Of a DNA stretch of 64,000 nt, positions 14,201-25,877 are shown in pieces. The position numbers were made by a program, and so were the translations under genes. Position 1 is the first letter of the stretch. Every line of letters begins with the position of its first letter. A model generated the notes under the pieces. It saw only the letters and a list, made by a program, of their open reading frames with translations. It did not search any database and was not told the origin of the DNA. The DNA comes from Sarcocystis neurona (taxonomy: Eukaryota > Apicomplexa > Conoidasida > Eucoccidiorida > Sarcocystidae), in contig KL647290.1 in assembly GCA_000727475.1 (NCBI GenBank), positions 2,256,269 through 2,320,268 of the forward strand, in the 5' to 3' direction.

Positions 14201-16004
14201 AACTTGTACATGTATGCCTACAGCCGTCGTACAAGGATGCAAGGAAGCTACACTGGAAGATAACTCGCATGTGCTGCTGCAATCTGTAGGGACAAGCACG
14301 TACGCATGCGAAGCCCTGTGAAGCTCTATCCTTGATTTATCATCCATAATAGTAGTCACCGTTATCATCCATAATAGTAGTCACCGCTCCTGAAGAAATT
14401 TCACTGCAAAATACGACCTGCGGATGCAGCTGCTGAGTGAAGTCAGACTTCACCGCTGCCCACCTATGCAGCGTGGGCAGCGCCTGCTTGTCAGGCAGAT
14501 AGGTCTGAACTTTTCTGTGGGCCACCTCTTTGCACCTTGCTGCTGCGAGAAGTACAGATAGAAAAGCGTCGTTCCAAACCTACCTTCGGCCGTTTGCTTC
14601 CGTGCATTCTCATCAGTCTGACGCCTTTCTTCGTATCGAGCAGAAAACTCGCGTATAGTCTTCCATGTCTGTTGTTGCAGCTCGTCCAGCTGCTGCACCT
14701 GCTGTGCGACTACTTGCCCGAAAGCTGTCGTGCAGTTGCTGGCAGCCGCATTTATGGGTGCATCATCGGCGGCGACTGCGCCAGCAATGGAGCCTTCTCG
14801 CCCTTATAACCCCGACAGCAGCCGAGGCAGCAAAGTCCACATCAGAAGACGCAGCAGAAACAGAGCTTTGTACCGCGTGAGAAGTATACGAAGAGGATCG
14901 GGGAACGGAAGAGGCTGGACTGCCACAGCACTGTAACAGATGCGACAAGATACGCACCACAGCTGCAAACGCAAGAGCAAGCTAATACCAACCGCCTTGG
15001 CTGGCTACTCAGAACAGCGGAGTCGGGGAACCGGGTAGCCATGCAATCCACGGTTACCGCCATCTTTACGTCAGGTGAGCGCGCCCGCTGCTCTGAATCT
15101 GAGATACGCTGAGACAAGTGCGTGGGCACGAAAGACTGCAGGGCACAAGGATGCGTCATTCATCTTAAGACCCCGAGCCGCAGAAGCAGCATGCTGCTCG
15201 TGCGCTACACTAGAACGCAGCATCCACATCAGTAGGAGATCCCGAGACAGCAGCGTCAGCAGCAGCTGCGCAACATCACGAATTATAAGGAGCAGCGGGT
15301 CATACCTCAGTAGCAGGTACCGTTACTGTCGTGGAAAGCACGGAATACCCTAACTGCAGCAGGAGACGCCATCGCTGAAGACGGAGCAGCAGCACCACTG
15401 GCGCCGCAAGTAGGAGAGTGAAAATGATCACAAATGGTACTTGCAGAAAATGACAGCATCAGATGCAGCAGTACCAGAAACGGAACGACCGCCCAAGATT
15501 GAAGAAGCAGAGCAGCTACCATACCACCAGCAACACCAGTAGCGGCAGCAGCAGAAACAAAATGGACAGGAGTTTGTGCAACAGTGGTTATCGCGTCCCA
15601 CCACGTGAGCTGCTGGCAGCAAGTCGTTCTTCTGCGCGCGCTCGGCGGAAAGCCATCCGCGCCCGTGGGCTAGAACTTTGTAGCCCTGCTTGTGTGTCCT
15701 CAGTGTTCCCATGTCCGGTACTGCTGCCGGTGTTGGTGGATTCAGTTTTGGCGTTGGGCGCCGCAGCATCACGCTGCTCACCACCGACTGCATCCGCGGC
15801 TGAAACGACTGCCGAAGTTGTCACGGCTGATGCTGATGTTGACGCGGCTGCACCTAAGGCGGCTCCCGAGACAACTTCTTTCGCTGCATCAGGTAGTCGT
15901 GCTCCGGCTGAGTCGACGGGGCCTGCAGCTGTGCGGACGACTTTGCCTGGAGGACGCGATTCGCCGGCGGCAGCAGCAGCTTCCTCCGTGTCATTTGCCT
16001 TCAT
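352..16004 (-). CDS. DRC1: Dynein regulatory complex subunit 1 (DRC1), multi-exon, 3' end probably outside window
   Basis: DRC1 is a coiled-coil protein of the nexin-dynein regulatory complex on axonemal doublets; in coccidia the flagellated cell is the microgamete. Exons on the minus strand in transcript order: about 15602-16004 (first ATG at 16004), 14584 to about 14698-14807, 13557-13834, 11815-11905, 10486-10569, 9435-9487, 8431-8481, 6022-6150, 3870-4069, 3191-3326, 1921-2112, possibly a 19-nt exon 1634-1652, and 352-413. From 14584 to 1921 every junction has AG/GT borders and compatible phase. Family-like stretches, in order: an Arg-rich N-terminal helix (RARMAFRRARAEERL), RDEMSQLLDLMRNQYQEL, YQLNKEKLDYNVQVLTER, YTEEFKRLRSQYQQIREQ, EADRSIHEQQLCLPF and KVKKVLDLVAEACRFLI; they match in order what I recall of DRC1 from other eukaryotes. 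The join between the first two exons and the residues after FLI are unresolved. The exon at 13557-13834 carries an Ala/Ser/Pro-rich insertion. Family call by recall, not by search. Confidence 0.87.
1051..1084. repeat. Perfect 12-bp inverted repeat with 10-nt loop
   Basis: The arms GTATAATGTGCA (1051-1062) and TGCACATTATAC (1073-1084) are exact reverse complements around the loop GTTTAAAACG. It lies in a DRC1 intron just upstream (plus-strand sense) of the tandem duplication at 1104. No function is evident. Confidence 0.9.
1104..1502. repeat. Imperfect tandem duplication, unit about 195 bp, two copies
   Basis: Copy 1 begins AAGCCTGGCAAGACTCGAAG at 1104 and copy 2 begins AAGCCTGGTAAGACACGAAG at 1299. 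Both continue through the shared words GTGGCGC, GGTGGCAT, ACAATGAGGCA, AAAACAGCAGACGGG, TACGAACTAGT and TATTGCTGCATA, and a third start (AAAGCCC) follows at 1500. The copies differ by scattered substitutions and small indels, including a run of ten G in copy 2. It sits in a DRC1 intron. Confidence 0.85.
7265..7482. repeat. Diverged direct repeat, offset about 132 bp
   Basis: The block around AAATGCGTTAAC at 7306 (a T-rich run before it, ACGATTTGCTGTACGCT after it) recurs at 7438 with the same order of elements (a T-rich run before, ACGTTTTGCACTACGCT after). Intronic, just left of the GT microsatellite and the assembly gap. Confidence 0.65.
7525..8298. other. Assembly gap (688 N) flanked by GT microsatellite
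   Basis: Bases 7570-8257 are N. (GT)n runs to about 7561 on the left and (TG)n restarts at about 8259 on the right, and both flanks carry GGCGCGC directly after the repeat, so the gap probably spans a long or duplicated GT array. It falls in the DRC1 intron between exons 8431-8481 and 6022-6150. Both those exons are in phase 0 and the protein similarity is continuous across the intron, so no coding sequence needs to be missing. Confidence 0.95.
14339..14388. repeat. 25-bp tandem duplication
   Basis: ATCATCCATAATAGTAGTC plus CACCG(T/C)T occurs twice back to back (14339-14363 and 14364-14388), with a single mismatch. Intron of DRC1. Confidence 0.9.
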
Positions 16005-19000
16005 GTCTGCAAAGGGGTGGCTTCGAAAAACATCGATTTTCGCTTCTAAGGTGCTAGACGGGCACCCCCCCGCGGGCAGTGCAGAAACCGTGCTGCAGCA
16101 CACTGCTTTTTGTGTTACAAATGCCGTGCCCAGGTGAGTTTCAGGGTCGTGTGTCTCTTGTAGGTCTGCTGGTGTTTCCACTCGATCTGCCGCAGCCTGG
16201 TCAGGACACTACAGTCGCAATGGAGATGGCTGGAGGATTACATTTACGTCTGTTGCTGTGGCGATTCCAACGTTGCATTCTTTTTTCGCCTTACTACCTC
16301 CTGTTCCTCCCTACTCGCCATATCCCTTGTCGCTGCCGTAGTGGCTGGCCAAGGTGCTAATGGTGCAGCCGCTGCAGCTGCAGCTGTCCAGGGCTAGGTG
16401 GTGCTGACGCTGTTGCTGCGGCAAACCTCTTTGTGCAGTCGGCGTTGCTGCGCTTCTTGAAAACATTATTTCCTCAGTCGTCTCATAAGCTCACGCTCTC
16501 TTGTTATGCCTCTAGGCAGGGGGTCAGTTGATTGTGCAGCACGTGCGAAGAGGAGACAAAGACGCGCCTGCAGGAGGCGGAGGCAAAAGTTCTCTTCATT
16601 GGTACGTAACCGGTCTTCTCGCCTGCAAATTCACACAAAACAAATGCAACTCGAAAGCAGTACGCCGCACGGGTTCGAACGGGGCGAGTGAGCATTGAAC
16701 TGCCGCTGCTGCACTTGCGGCACACGTTGTGGCACACGCTGCGTGTTAGTACAGCCGATGTCTTCCACAGCTCAGCAGACAGAAGCTCGAAGTACGCTGT
16801 CACTCTGCGTAGGACTGTTAGTTTGCCCAGCACTATGAAGCAACTACCAAAATGGGTTTTTTTCGCCTCCCGACGCCACACGGGTACAACCGTGTCTGGC
16901 GTTCCCGGAAGAAAGACGGACTCGCTCTATTGCATGTCGACTTCTTACGCAGCTGAGATCTTTCAGGTGTGCTTCACCTCTTCATGTATTATAATCGCCC
17001 TGTGACACAGGGAGAAGGCCTTTGTGTTGCGTGCAGCCTATGTGGGTATCTGGGGACGGTTCAGGTCCGGGGTTGCACTTTCGTTCCAGTAGGTGGACTG
17101 CTAACGTCAACATTCAGGTTTCAGCTCTGCAGCATACCTGCTTATAGGTAAAATTATATCTATCTACACATATGGATGTCTGCGTGAGTCTGTGGCTGTA
17201 TGCGTGTACATAGATATGTGTAAGTGTATGCCTACGCGTCCACGCCCACGTTCCTACGAATATTCATACTTAGATGTGTGTGTACGTGATTCCCTGCCTG
17301 CACCGAAAAGAACACGTTGATCACATCGAGCGTTAATTTTACACACACCAGTGTATTTGCCTCGGGGGTACGTCTGGCCCTACCTAACTGTGCCTCTGTG
17401 TGTGTATATACACGCACCGCTTAGAAGTACAGGAAAGCGCATGTGTATCTTTGATATACAAATGTTCTGCAGTGGGTTGTAAAGTAAAAGCGAGACTGCA
17501 GCCCAATGAAACGGCAGAAATCTTAGTCACAGAGGGACTTTTTTTCATTGTTGTATCGCGTCTGTCGGTGGGAAATGACGATGCTGATTTGCCCTTTCTG
17601 TTTCCCCTCTTCTGCCTCGTGTACTCGCCGTCTCACCTACTCGTACTGCTGCTGCAAACATGCTGATCCTACTGCGACAAAGAGAACCGGATTCCACCCG
17701 TGCAGCGAGTGCTGCACTACTCACCTTACTGCGGCGAAGTACCTGACGCAAAAGAAGAATACTGCGCAGTAGTGTTACAGCAGTTGCCATCAGTGGAGAC
17801 AGGAGGACTCATTGTAGCAGAGGGAGGCGCAGCAGCAGTAGCGGCTGACGCCGGAGCTCTAGCAGCCACAGTGTTAAAAGGATGAACTATGGCAGCCGCG
17901 ATTGGGGACAAGTAGACGGAGTATGGCTGTGTTCCCTGAAAATCATGTGCGCTCTACAGCGGAGACAAAGTTGCAGCGGTATTGGTAAAAGGACTGCAGC
18001 TTCTCGGCAGGTGTGGGACTGGGATAGCTTCTGCGGGTGAGCAACGCGGTTGCCGCTGTGGGGCTGTGAAGGCGAGATCTTTCAATGCTGCAGTGCCAGC
18101 TGATGCAACACCGCCAGGACCGTGATATGCGCACCTCATGCCTTGACCAGTCGCAGCGGGTTCTCTTCACATACTTTATTAATTGGGGCTGGCACTGCAC
18201 GTGTATATAAGTCAACATGATTGACAGCTGCAGCAGTAGCCCAGGCAATTTACGAGAGCAGACGTTACCACGGGAAGATTTCAGACACACAGAGAAGAGC
18301 CAGAGTCCTTACGTGAAGTCCCACAAGAGCCGCAGAAGTACTAAAGGTCTTCGTCTAGCCGCGTTCTCCCTTGCCCTTTGGCAGCGGGTCGAGAGTAAGG
18401 GTTCTCAGTACGTGCTGCTGTTGCTGCCCCACATCAATTGGCGTGCCCGCAGCAGCAACAGCAGCACCATTCAGGCAATAGCAACACCTTCCGGCTTAAC
18501 CAGCATCTCCTACGGTGCGTGTGCGAGCCTTGTCTTCGAGTCTGTCTGTTGTTTGCTGCGGACAGACTCGAACAGCAGCTCTTCGCACAGCGGCCGCACA
18601 CGTCGCCAGCGCCCCACAGGCGGATATGCTTCCTCGACATAAAGCCAGCATGTTAGTTTTTCCCTCTGCTTCCCCCGCTTCTACGGCCAACCTGAGGCGT
18701 TAGAACCACTTTGCTTCTCTCAACGACTTCGCTGCTGGCTTCTTGTCAAGTGCTATTGCCGCAGCTGCTCCAACAGCTGCCTCTGCAGGGCGTGCATGCT
18801 GTACTGCCAGTATCCTGCTGCGCCCTTGAATATGCGGCTGGTGGTGCCTCTCTTTGTAACCAGTCTACACGTATTTGCTTCTTGCATGCCTGCAGCCCAA
18901 GATGCTGCTGGCCACACAGCCCCTGCTTGCTGGTGACCCTGCTTCTTCCTATCTGCGTCCTGCGTTGCTCCAGCTGCTCTCCTCTACTGAACTACTTCAC

Positions 19001-22000
19001 GCCATTAGACATGCTTTTTTGTGACGCACCTGCTTCTTGCCGTTGCGTCAGCTTGTTTTAGCATCCACAGGTGTCACTGGTGTTGCTCCCCGCTACTGCA
19101 GATTATAGTTCCGTGACTACACGTGCTTCCTGCTGCAGTTATCCTCTCTGAAGCAGTCGCCGCTGCTGTGTGCGTGACGCGGTCAACATGCTGCTGCTGC
19201 TTCCGGTGTCGTCGCGTACGAAAAGCAGCGTGCACACCAGCGGCCTCTGTGGAAGCTGGAGCACTTGCAGCAGCAGTAGCAACGGAAGCCGATTCCCCGC
19301 TATCTCTGTAAGTCGCAGTATGAACTCATACCCACTCACAATCGATACCAGCTGTAGCGGCGGCCAATCTAGTCGGGGCCACACCTCACAGACGCAACAG
19401 CAGCTACTCGAAGGTTGGGTTCTGCCAACGGCAGCAGGGTGTATGCGCCGTTCCAGAACGTGACGCTGGCGTCGCACTGAAGTGGGCAGGAAGAACGGAA
19501 GCACCAGCAGATGCCGCGAGCAACTTTAGTGTCGCTGTTAATCCTTCAACTGTGTTACAGCTCTTCTGCTACTGCTAGGGCACTTTCGCGGCTCGTGCGG
19601 CTGCTGTTGCTGGTGGCCCGCAGTTCCTTGCTCCTGCGTACTTCTTGTTTCCTCTGCTAGACTGCCGTGCTCAGCCTCAGCTACACCCACACCAACGGCA
19701 GCACCGGAGCAGCAGTAGGACACGCAGCAGCAAAAGTAATACCGCAGCTGCGCCAGATGGGCAGCCACTCCGATTTCAGCAGCCCAAGTAGCAGCACCGC
19801 AGCGACAGTTGTCCCCTCAGTGCAGCAGCAGTCGCCGCCACGGCACACAGTGACAGCAGCAGCAGAGACAGAAGCAGCAGCAGCAGCAGCGATGTCTTCT
19901 TCTTCACCCATCTCAACAACACAACAGCGGCAGAGTACTAGTGCACCAGCACGTAGTCCGGGACTACCAGCCGCCGCAGCACAGCAGCAAGAGCGACAAG
20001 AGTACACACGTGCCGTGACAGCAGCGAAACAGCCGCAGCAACAGTGTGAGTCACGCACACACCGCGCCGGTAACGGCAGCGGCAGCAGCAGCCGAGCTTC
20101 CTATCAGCGACGACAGCAGCAAATGGAGCTACGTTTGATGACTCCCCTATTCCTCCTCCTGAGCAAATTTTCAGAGAAATTTTGTCCGTTCCTTCCTTCT
20201 CCGCCTCCTCGGTTGTGGCTTTTTGGCAACCTATGGCTGTGTCTTTCCGTGTAGGGATACACTGCTTTTCCCCGTTGCAGCTGTCTCGCGCTCCTACTGC
20301 CGCCCGCTGCTCGTCGCCGCCCCACTCTCGCACGCCGCCTGTCTTGCTGCTGCCCGAGGGCAGGCAGCAGCAGCGTCTCTGCTGTTGCTGCTTTTGTTGT
20401 GGTGTGCAGCACTTGATGTGGGTTCCGTCTGTCGCGTACGCTGACAATTTGGCGGGCTGCGTTTTTTCTGGGCTTTCCTGCTGCCGCGTTCCTGCTGTTT
20501 ACCACTCCTCCTACTGCCCGCTTCCGTCTTCCTGGCCCACCGCTGCTGCTGTTGCTCTCTTCGCTGCTCCTGTGCTGCTGTTGCGCATGGCGCCTCGCGT
20601 CCGTCGCCCCTCGTGCACAGCAGCGAGGCACGACCGCCGGTGTCAGTTTCAGCGCGTGCGCAGCAGCAGCAGCAGCAGGAACGGCAACAGCAGCAGCCGA
20701 AGTCCCACCAGCAGACGCAGAACTATCAGCCACACCGGACGGAGGGGCAGCCAGCAGGAAGACCACCAGCAGAAATACAGTTCGTTGTAGCAGCAGCCGA
20801 AGTTGGGGAAGCAGAAGGCGAGGCAGCACCGGCGGAAGAAGTGAAGCCCAGACAAGAGGAGTCCGCAGGAGCAGCAACAACAGCCGGGGCAGCACAGCAG
20901 CACGAAGCAGGAAAAGCAGCAGAAGCAACAGCGGCTGCTGAAGCAGCAGAGAAAGCGAAACTTCTTTTCTGAATTGGGTTTGCAGTCGCAACCGCCTGCC
21001 TACACCGTCGTATGCACCACATCCACACGGTACCTTACAACTACACCCGTACCAGCTCCGCCAAATACGTCTGTCTGTCCGTCTCTCTCTCTATACACAC
21101 GTTCGTATACATAATACACGAATGTACAACTATAACCTTGCCAGTATGTGCAAGCTTGCTCTCTCTCTCTGAATGCATATACGCTTATATATCGTATTGT
21201 CCCATTGCCTGTGTGTAAGAGCTAGAGAAGGAGGAGGAACTGCGAAACTGTGTGTACTGTCTGCTTTCCTGCTTTAAAGTGTCTGCTCAACATATGTCTG
21301 CACAGGTGAAATAAAAGTTCACATTACCAAATAGATGTTCACTTCCCGATTAAATGTACTGCAACACTGTCCTCGCTACGGCTTGATGAAGGAAACGTAT
21401 CGCTGAGACGCCGTCGACACCAACAGCTGCTGCAGGAGCCGGTGGCGCTGCTCCTCCTCCCGCTCCTCCTCGTTCTCTTCGTCGTGCGACTGTGCAGCTC
21501 ACGCTAATTTTATGGCAGCAGCAGCTGTTGCTTTTGATGCGCAGCTCCCGCCGCTGCCGGAGTTCGTCCCCGACTCCTGCAGCAACACTGCTCTTCTCTC
21601 GCTGCTTCTTCTTTGAGCAACCTGTGCACTTGTGCTGCAGCTGCAGTTCCTGCCTCTGCCTCTCCGGTGGAGGCTACGCCCCCAGCAGATGGTGCTTTGC
21701 CGCTGACGCAGTCTCTGCCGCTGCTGACGCAGTTTCTGCCGCTGTTGCCGCAGTCTTCGCGTGTGCTGCCGCCGCCTCTCCACTGCAGCAGCTGATCTGC
21801 CCGCTGCAGTGGCAGCACCGAGTAGGCGACGTTCGCTCCACACCCCATCGCGGATCCAGCACTGCAAGAATAAACAGCGGGGCCCAGGGAGCAGCAGCAG
21901 CAGCGTGAGTCATGCTGGAGGCTCAGCAGCCCTAGCAGCAGCAACGGAGGCCGCAGGAGTGTGTTCCGCTGCCGCGACGGCGACTCTGGCAGCAGCAGCA

Positions 22001-22578
22001 GCAGTTTTTGAAGCGGCAGCAGTGGTAGCCATTCTGGCAGTAGTAACAGCAGCAACAGAAGCAGCACGTGTGCGGGAGTGGCAGCAGTAGTGTGGGAAGG
22101 AGAAAGTGCAGCCTCTCTACAGGCATCATTGTCAGCAGCGGTGTTCTGGCCGGCAGCATCAGCAGACATATCGTCGTCTTCACCTGCAGCAGCAGGGAGT
22201 AGCCGACCGCAGCAGCGACCACTACCGCAGGATCGTCGAGCAGCGAAGCGTGCCTCAGCCGCAGCACCCGTCCTGCAGAGGCAGGCTTTAGAGCGGCGGC
22301 ATGTAGAAAAGTAGTAGAAGCAAGACATACCAAGCTTCCTGATGTGAGTATATCTGCTGCAGCATCAGTAGATAATGGCTGAAAGATAGGCAGCAATACA
22401 CCCGCTGCCCATGTGTTTGTCTTTGTCCCGGACGAGCCGCCACGGGGCCATACACTTCTGCGGAAAGAAACAGAGAGTCGCAGTCTTCCCTGCAGTAGCA
22501 GCAGAAGCTTCGACAACGGCAGCAACAGTTTCTCGCAATTGTCTTGTGTGAACGAAGAGCTTGCAGTCCCGACGCAGC
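16005..22578. other. Interval between DRC1 and the plus-strand low-complexity locus, no assigned gene
   Basis: Nothing here was recognised. From 16.2 to 18.7 kb the DNA is mostly complex, with AG-rich and TG-rich stretches. From 19.66 kb the trinucleotide tracts begin and switch orientation: CAG on the plus strand at about 19.68-20.12, 20.64-20.97 and 21.89-22.30 kb, CTG at about 20.3-20.6 and 21.5-21.83 kb. The CAG blocks hold plus-strand open frames rich in Ala, Gln, Ser and Glu (for example up to the stop at 20972) and may be exons of the downstream plus-strand locus, but no splice chain could be built. A CT-rich patch lies at about 21.07-21.17 kb. DRC1 and the plus-strand locus diverge from this interval, so promoters may lie here, though none can be identified. 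Confidence 0.5.
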
Positions 22579-24381
22579 ATGAGGAGTGACGAAGCAGCGG
22601 CGCAGCAGCAACAGGAGGAGGAGCAGCAGCCGAGACTGCAGCAGCAGGAGACGGCGCTGCTGCAGAAAAGGCAGCAGCAGGAAGAGCAGCAAGCGGACGA
22701 AAAGGAGGAGGAGACGCAACAAGAGGAGGAGGAGGAGCGATTGCGCGGCCAGCAGATGCAGCAGGAAGAGCAGGAACTGCAGCAGGAGGAGCCCGAGGAA
22801 GACGTGGAGCAAGAACAGCAGTACGAGGTGGAGGAGGATTCGCCGTCTCAATGGCCGCAGTTGCGAAAAGAGCGCGGGCGGCAGCAACAGCAGCGCTGCA
22901 CACAGCAGCAGTTGCAGGAGCAGGAGCTCAAGCAGCAGCTGAGCAGGGAGCACGCAACGGGGGAAGAAGGTCGACAACCGTCGAAGCCACTGCAGCATCC
23001 GGAAGCAGCCCAAGCCAAGAACGGGGCGGAGAGGGCGGCGGTCGAACAGCAAGGCAAGGAAGTGAAGCGGCAGCAAGAGAGTGAAGAGCAGGAAGTGCGA
23101 AAAGGAGAGTTGGGGCAGCAGCAGCAAACGGAAGAGGCGCAGCGGGAGAAGGAGGAAGAGGAGAAGGAGCAGCAGCTGCAGGAGACGAAGACGCAACAGG
23201 AGCAGCAGCTGCAGGCGGAAGGACAGGAGAGGAGGACGCGGAGACAGGGGGATGAAGCGCAGCAGCACCGACAGCTGGAGAATGAGAGGCAGGAACAGCA
23301 GCAACAGCAATGGTGGAAGCACGGCGTCGCGATATGTGCGGAGGAGGAGAATAGTGGCGAAGCAGGAGCTGGCGACCAGTGGTGGGGTGCGGAAGACAGT
23401 AGCAGGAGGCAGCAGACGCATCACCACGTGTTTGCTGCTGCTGCTGCTGTTGCAGGTCGAGAGCAGGGAGACAGGTACTCAGACGTCGTTGCTGTCATCA
23501 GCTGCAACAGTGAACCGGCGCAACAGCAGCAGCACAACAGCAGCAGCAGCTTCAGAAGCCGCGGCCGCCGCAGACGCAGCAGCAGCTGCGATGCGGCGGC
23601 AGCAGCAGCTGCAGCCAACCAACACGTCTACTCGGAAGAAGAAGAAGAAGCAGCTGCAGTTGACCTGTTTCCTGCGGACGAGGCAACAGCGCTCTGCGCT
23701 GCAGCAGCAGCCACAGAGAGAGAAGCGTCCCGGCTCGCCTCTGCAGCAGCAGCAGCGGGACAGGGCCTTAGCCCATTAGACGCCGCCGTAGCAGCAGCAG
23801 AGTGCTCCCTTGCGACGGCGGCAGCAGCAGCAGGGCCGTGGTACAGAGGTGCGGCTGCGGCGCGAAGGGAGAAAGAGGAAGAGGAAGACGACAAAGTTGG
23901 CAGCAAGGTCCTCAGGAGGACAAGACGCAGGCAACGCATGACGACGCAGTGCTGCTTTGAAGAGCAGCAGCAGCAGCAGCACGTGGTACGGAAGCACTCG
24001 CAGCGGGGGCCGCGTCCCTGCTGCACCCGTCACATGCTCAAGCATCTGCAGCAGCAACAGCGGCTTGAGCAGCAGCGGGACTGGCCGGAGCAGCAACAGC
24101 ATCGGACGGGGCACGAGCAGCGGGAACAGCAGCAACGGCAGCAAACAGACAGGCAGCACGTGCTGGGGCCCCAGCCGCAGAAGAACAACACCGGAGCGAC
24201 AGCAGAAGGCGTGGGGAAGAACCGGAGTGACGATGTGCCGCTCCAGCTGCTGCTTCTGCTGCTATCTTGGAGCGCTCTGTGGTTGCGGCAGCCCCCAGCG
24301 CCTGCTGCTGTCGCGGTTGCGTGTCTGCTCCTGACGCGCCTCCACTTCGTCTGGATTGCTGCTCGTCTCCTGCAGCAGTGA
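22579..24381 (+). CDS. Hypothetical Gln/Glu-rich low-complexity protein or exon
   Basis: The open frame begins at an ATG (MRSDEAAAQQQQ) and runs 600 codons to a stop. Residues 1 to about 260 are mostly Gln, Glu and Arg with Lys, as in a charged helix or coiled coil (EEEEKEQQLQETKTQQEQQ). The middle has Ser and Ala runs, with an acidic EEEEEAAAVDLFPADEA patch, and the C-terminal part is Gln/Arg-rich. The last 35 codons turn Leu-rich where the tract polarity flips from CAG to CTG at about 24.24 kb, so the true end is probably a splice donor before that point. No family is recognised. It could be a separate gene or an upstream exon of the frame starting near 25.84 kb. The minus-strand frames opposite are Leu-rich shadows. 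Confidence 0.4.
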   Translation: MRSDEAAAQQQQEEEQQPRLQQQETALLQKRQQQEEQQADEKEEETQQEEEEERLRGQQMQQEEQELQQEEPEEDVEQEQQYEVEEDSPSQWPQLRKERGRQQQQRCTQQQLQEQELKQQLSREHATGEEGRQPSKPLQHPEAAQAKNGAERAAVEQQGKEVKRQQESEEQEVRKGELGQQQQTEEAQREKEEEEKEQQLQETKTQQEQQLQAEGQERRTRRQGDEAQQHRQLENERQEQQQQQWWKHGVAICAEEENSGEAGAGDQWWGAEDSSRRQQTHHHVFAAAAAVAGREQGDRYSDVVAVISCNSEPAQQQQHNSSSSFRSRGRRRRSSSCDAAAAAAAANQHVYSEEEEEAAAVDLFPADEATALCAAAAATEREASRLASAAAAAGQGLSPLDAAVAAAECSLATAAAAAGPWYRGAAAARREKEEEEDDKVGSKVLRRTRRRQRMTTQCCFEEQQQQQHVVRKHSQRGPRPCCTRHMLKHLQQQQRLEQQRDWPEQQQHRTGHEQREQQQRQQTDRQHVLGPQPQKNNTGATAEGVGKNRSDDVPLQLLLLLLSWSALWLRQPPAPAAVAVACLLLTRLHFVWIAARLLQQ

Positions 24382-25877
24382 GTCTCCCTGACGTTGCCGC
24401 TGCGAAGCTGACGTGGTCGGCTGCTGCGGGACCCTGCTCCGCCTTTTGCTGCCACTGCGGTATCCCTGCTCCCTTTTTTTGCTGCTGCTGCTGCACGGGG
24501 TGGCCGTGCTTCGCTGCTGCTGGCGTGCAGAGTTAATTGCGTTGCTGTTCCTGCCGCAGCTGCAGTGTCGCGGCCACCAGCACATTCGACTGCTGCCGCT
24601 GCTGCGCTATAGAGCATTACACAGATATATATATATGCATATATAAGTGAGCGTCGAGCGCTTCGTCGCACCTGCGGCAGCTGGGGTGCTGTCTGTGTAG
24701 TTGCAGCGTCCACTTTTTTCCTGCCACCGCCGCTCCAGCGTCTACCTGCGTGCCTGCAGCCCCAACTCCTGTTGTAGCAAAACTCGCCTGCGTGATTTTG
24801 TTTCTACGGAAGCGTCTGGCTGCTTCACTGCTCTGTTTGCTGCCGCACTAGTTCTTCTGCTGTTGCCGCTGTGCACCGGTCGCTTCGCTGCTCGTACATT
24901 CCTTCCACGTCTTTCGCAAGTGCGGCGCAGGGGGGCTACTCTTGCAGGAAGCAGACGGTCCCCTCTTACAGCAGCAGCTGCGTCTGCCTTGCTGCTGCAG
25001 CTGAGTGCCACCGCTGCTGCCGCGACTCTGCTGCCGCTGCTGCTGGTCCTCCTGCTGCTGTCGCTCTGCTGCCCCTGCTGTGCAAAGGCGTAGTACAGCC
25101 GCAGCTACCTAAAACCGTGCTGCCGCAGCTGCAGCATGGATCGCCGACTCTTTTTTTAGCGTTGCAGCTGCTGCGGGTCTAGGGTGCGCTGCTGCTGCGG
25201 CGGCGGTTCCAACTTTGTGGCTGCTGCAGAAGTAGCGAGTCCGCTTGCTGTAGCTACTGCTGAAAGATTTGCAAATGCAGTCCTCTCCTGCTGCCGCCGC
25301 AATAGCCGTCGACAGCTGCCTCTTGCTGCTGCTGCAGCAGAGGTAGGCAGCTGCTGCAACAGTTGCCTCTTGCCGCTGCAGCAGCAGCAAGAGCAGCTCA
25401 CGTCTGTCCGAAAAGACTGCACAGCAGCAGCACAGCAAGTGTGGGGAGGCCTGGGCGTACACCAGTAATCAACCTGTGCGTAGGCGCGTCAGCAGCAGCA
25501 ACCCCAGTAGCAGCGACAGGCCCCAGCAGTGGCCGCAGCATGAGCCGCAGCAGTAGCCGCAGCTTGTATTTCTCACTTTCTCTTCGTTATTCGTATCAGG
25601 GCTGCCTGCCTCCTTTACGACTTCTAGGACTGAGTCTGTTTCTTCTGATGGTGCTGCTGCTGTCTCCTCTGCTGTCGCTGCTTCGCTTGCCGTCTCTGCT
25701 GGTACTGCGTTTGCTACTGCCAACGCAGCTGCTGTGTCTGTGGTTATCTCTCCTTTTGCTGCGTCTGCTGCTGCTGCTGCCTCTTCTGCTTGCTGTTTCT
25801 ACTGCTGCTGCTCTCTCTTCCGCTGCTGCTACTGCGGCTGCAGGTGGTGGAGGCGCAGGCAGCCCTTGCCCCTGGAA

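Noticed and set aside
15463..16137. 225-codon plus-strand frame opposite the DRC1 first exon
   Set aside because: The minus strand carries the Arg-rich helix expected at the DRC1 N terminus and sits correctly upstream of the other exons. The plus frame has no recognisable feature.
22288..23427. 379-codon Leu/Arg-rich minus-strand frame
   Set aside because: Shadow of the plus-strand Gln/Glu-rich frame; the composition is set by the CTG tract.
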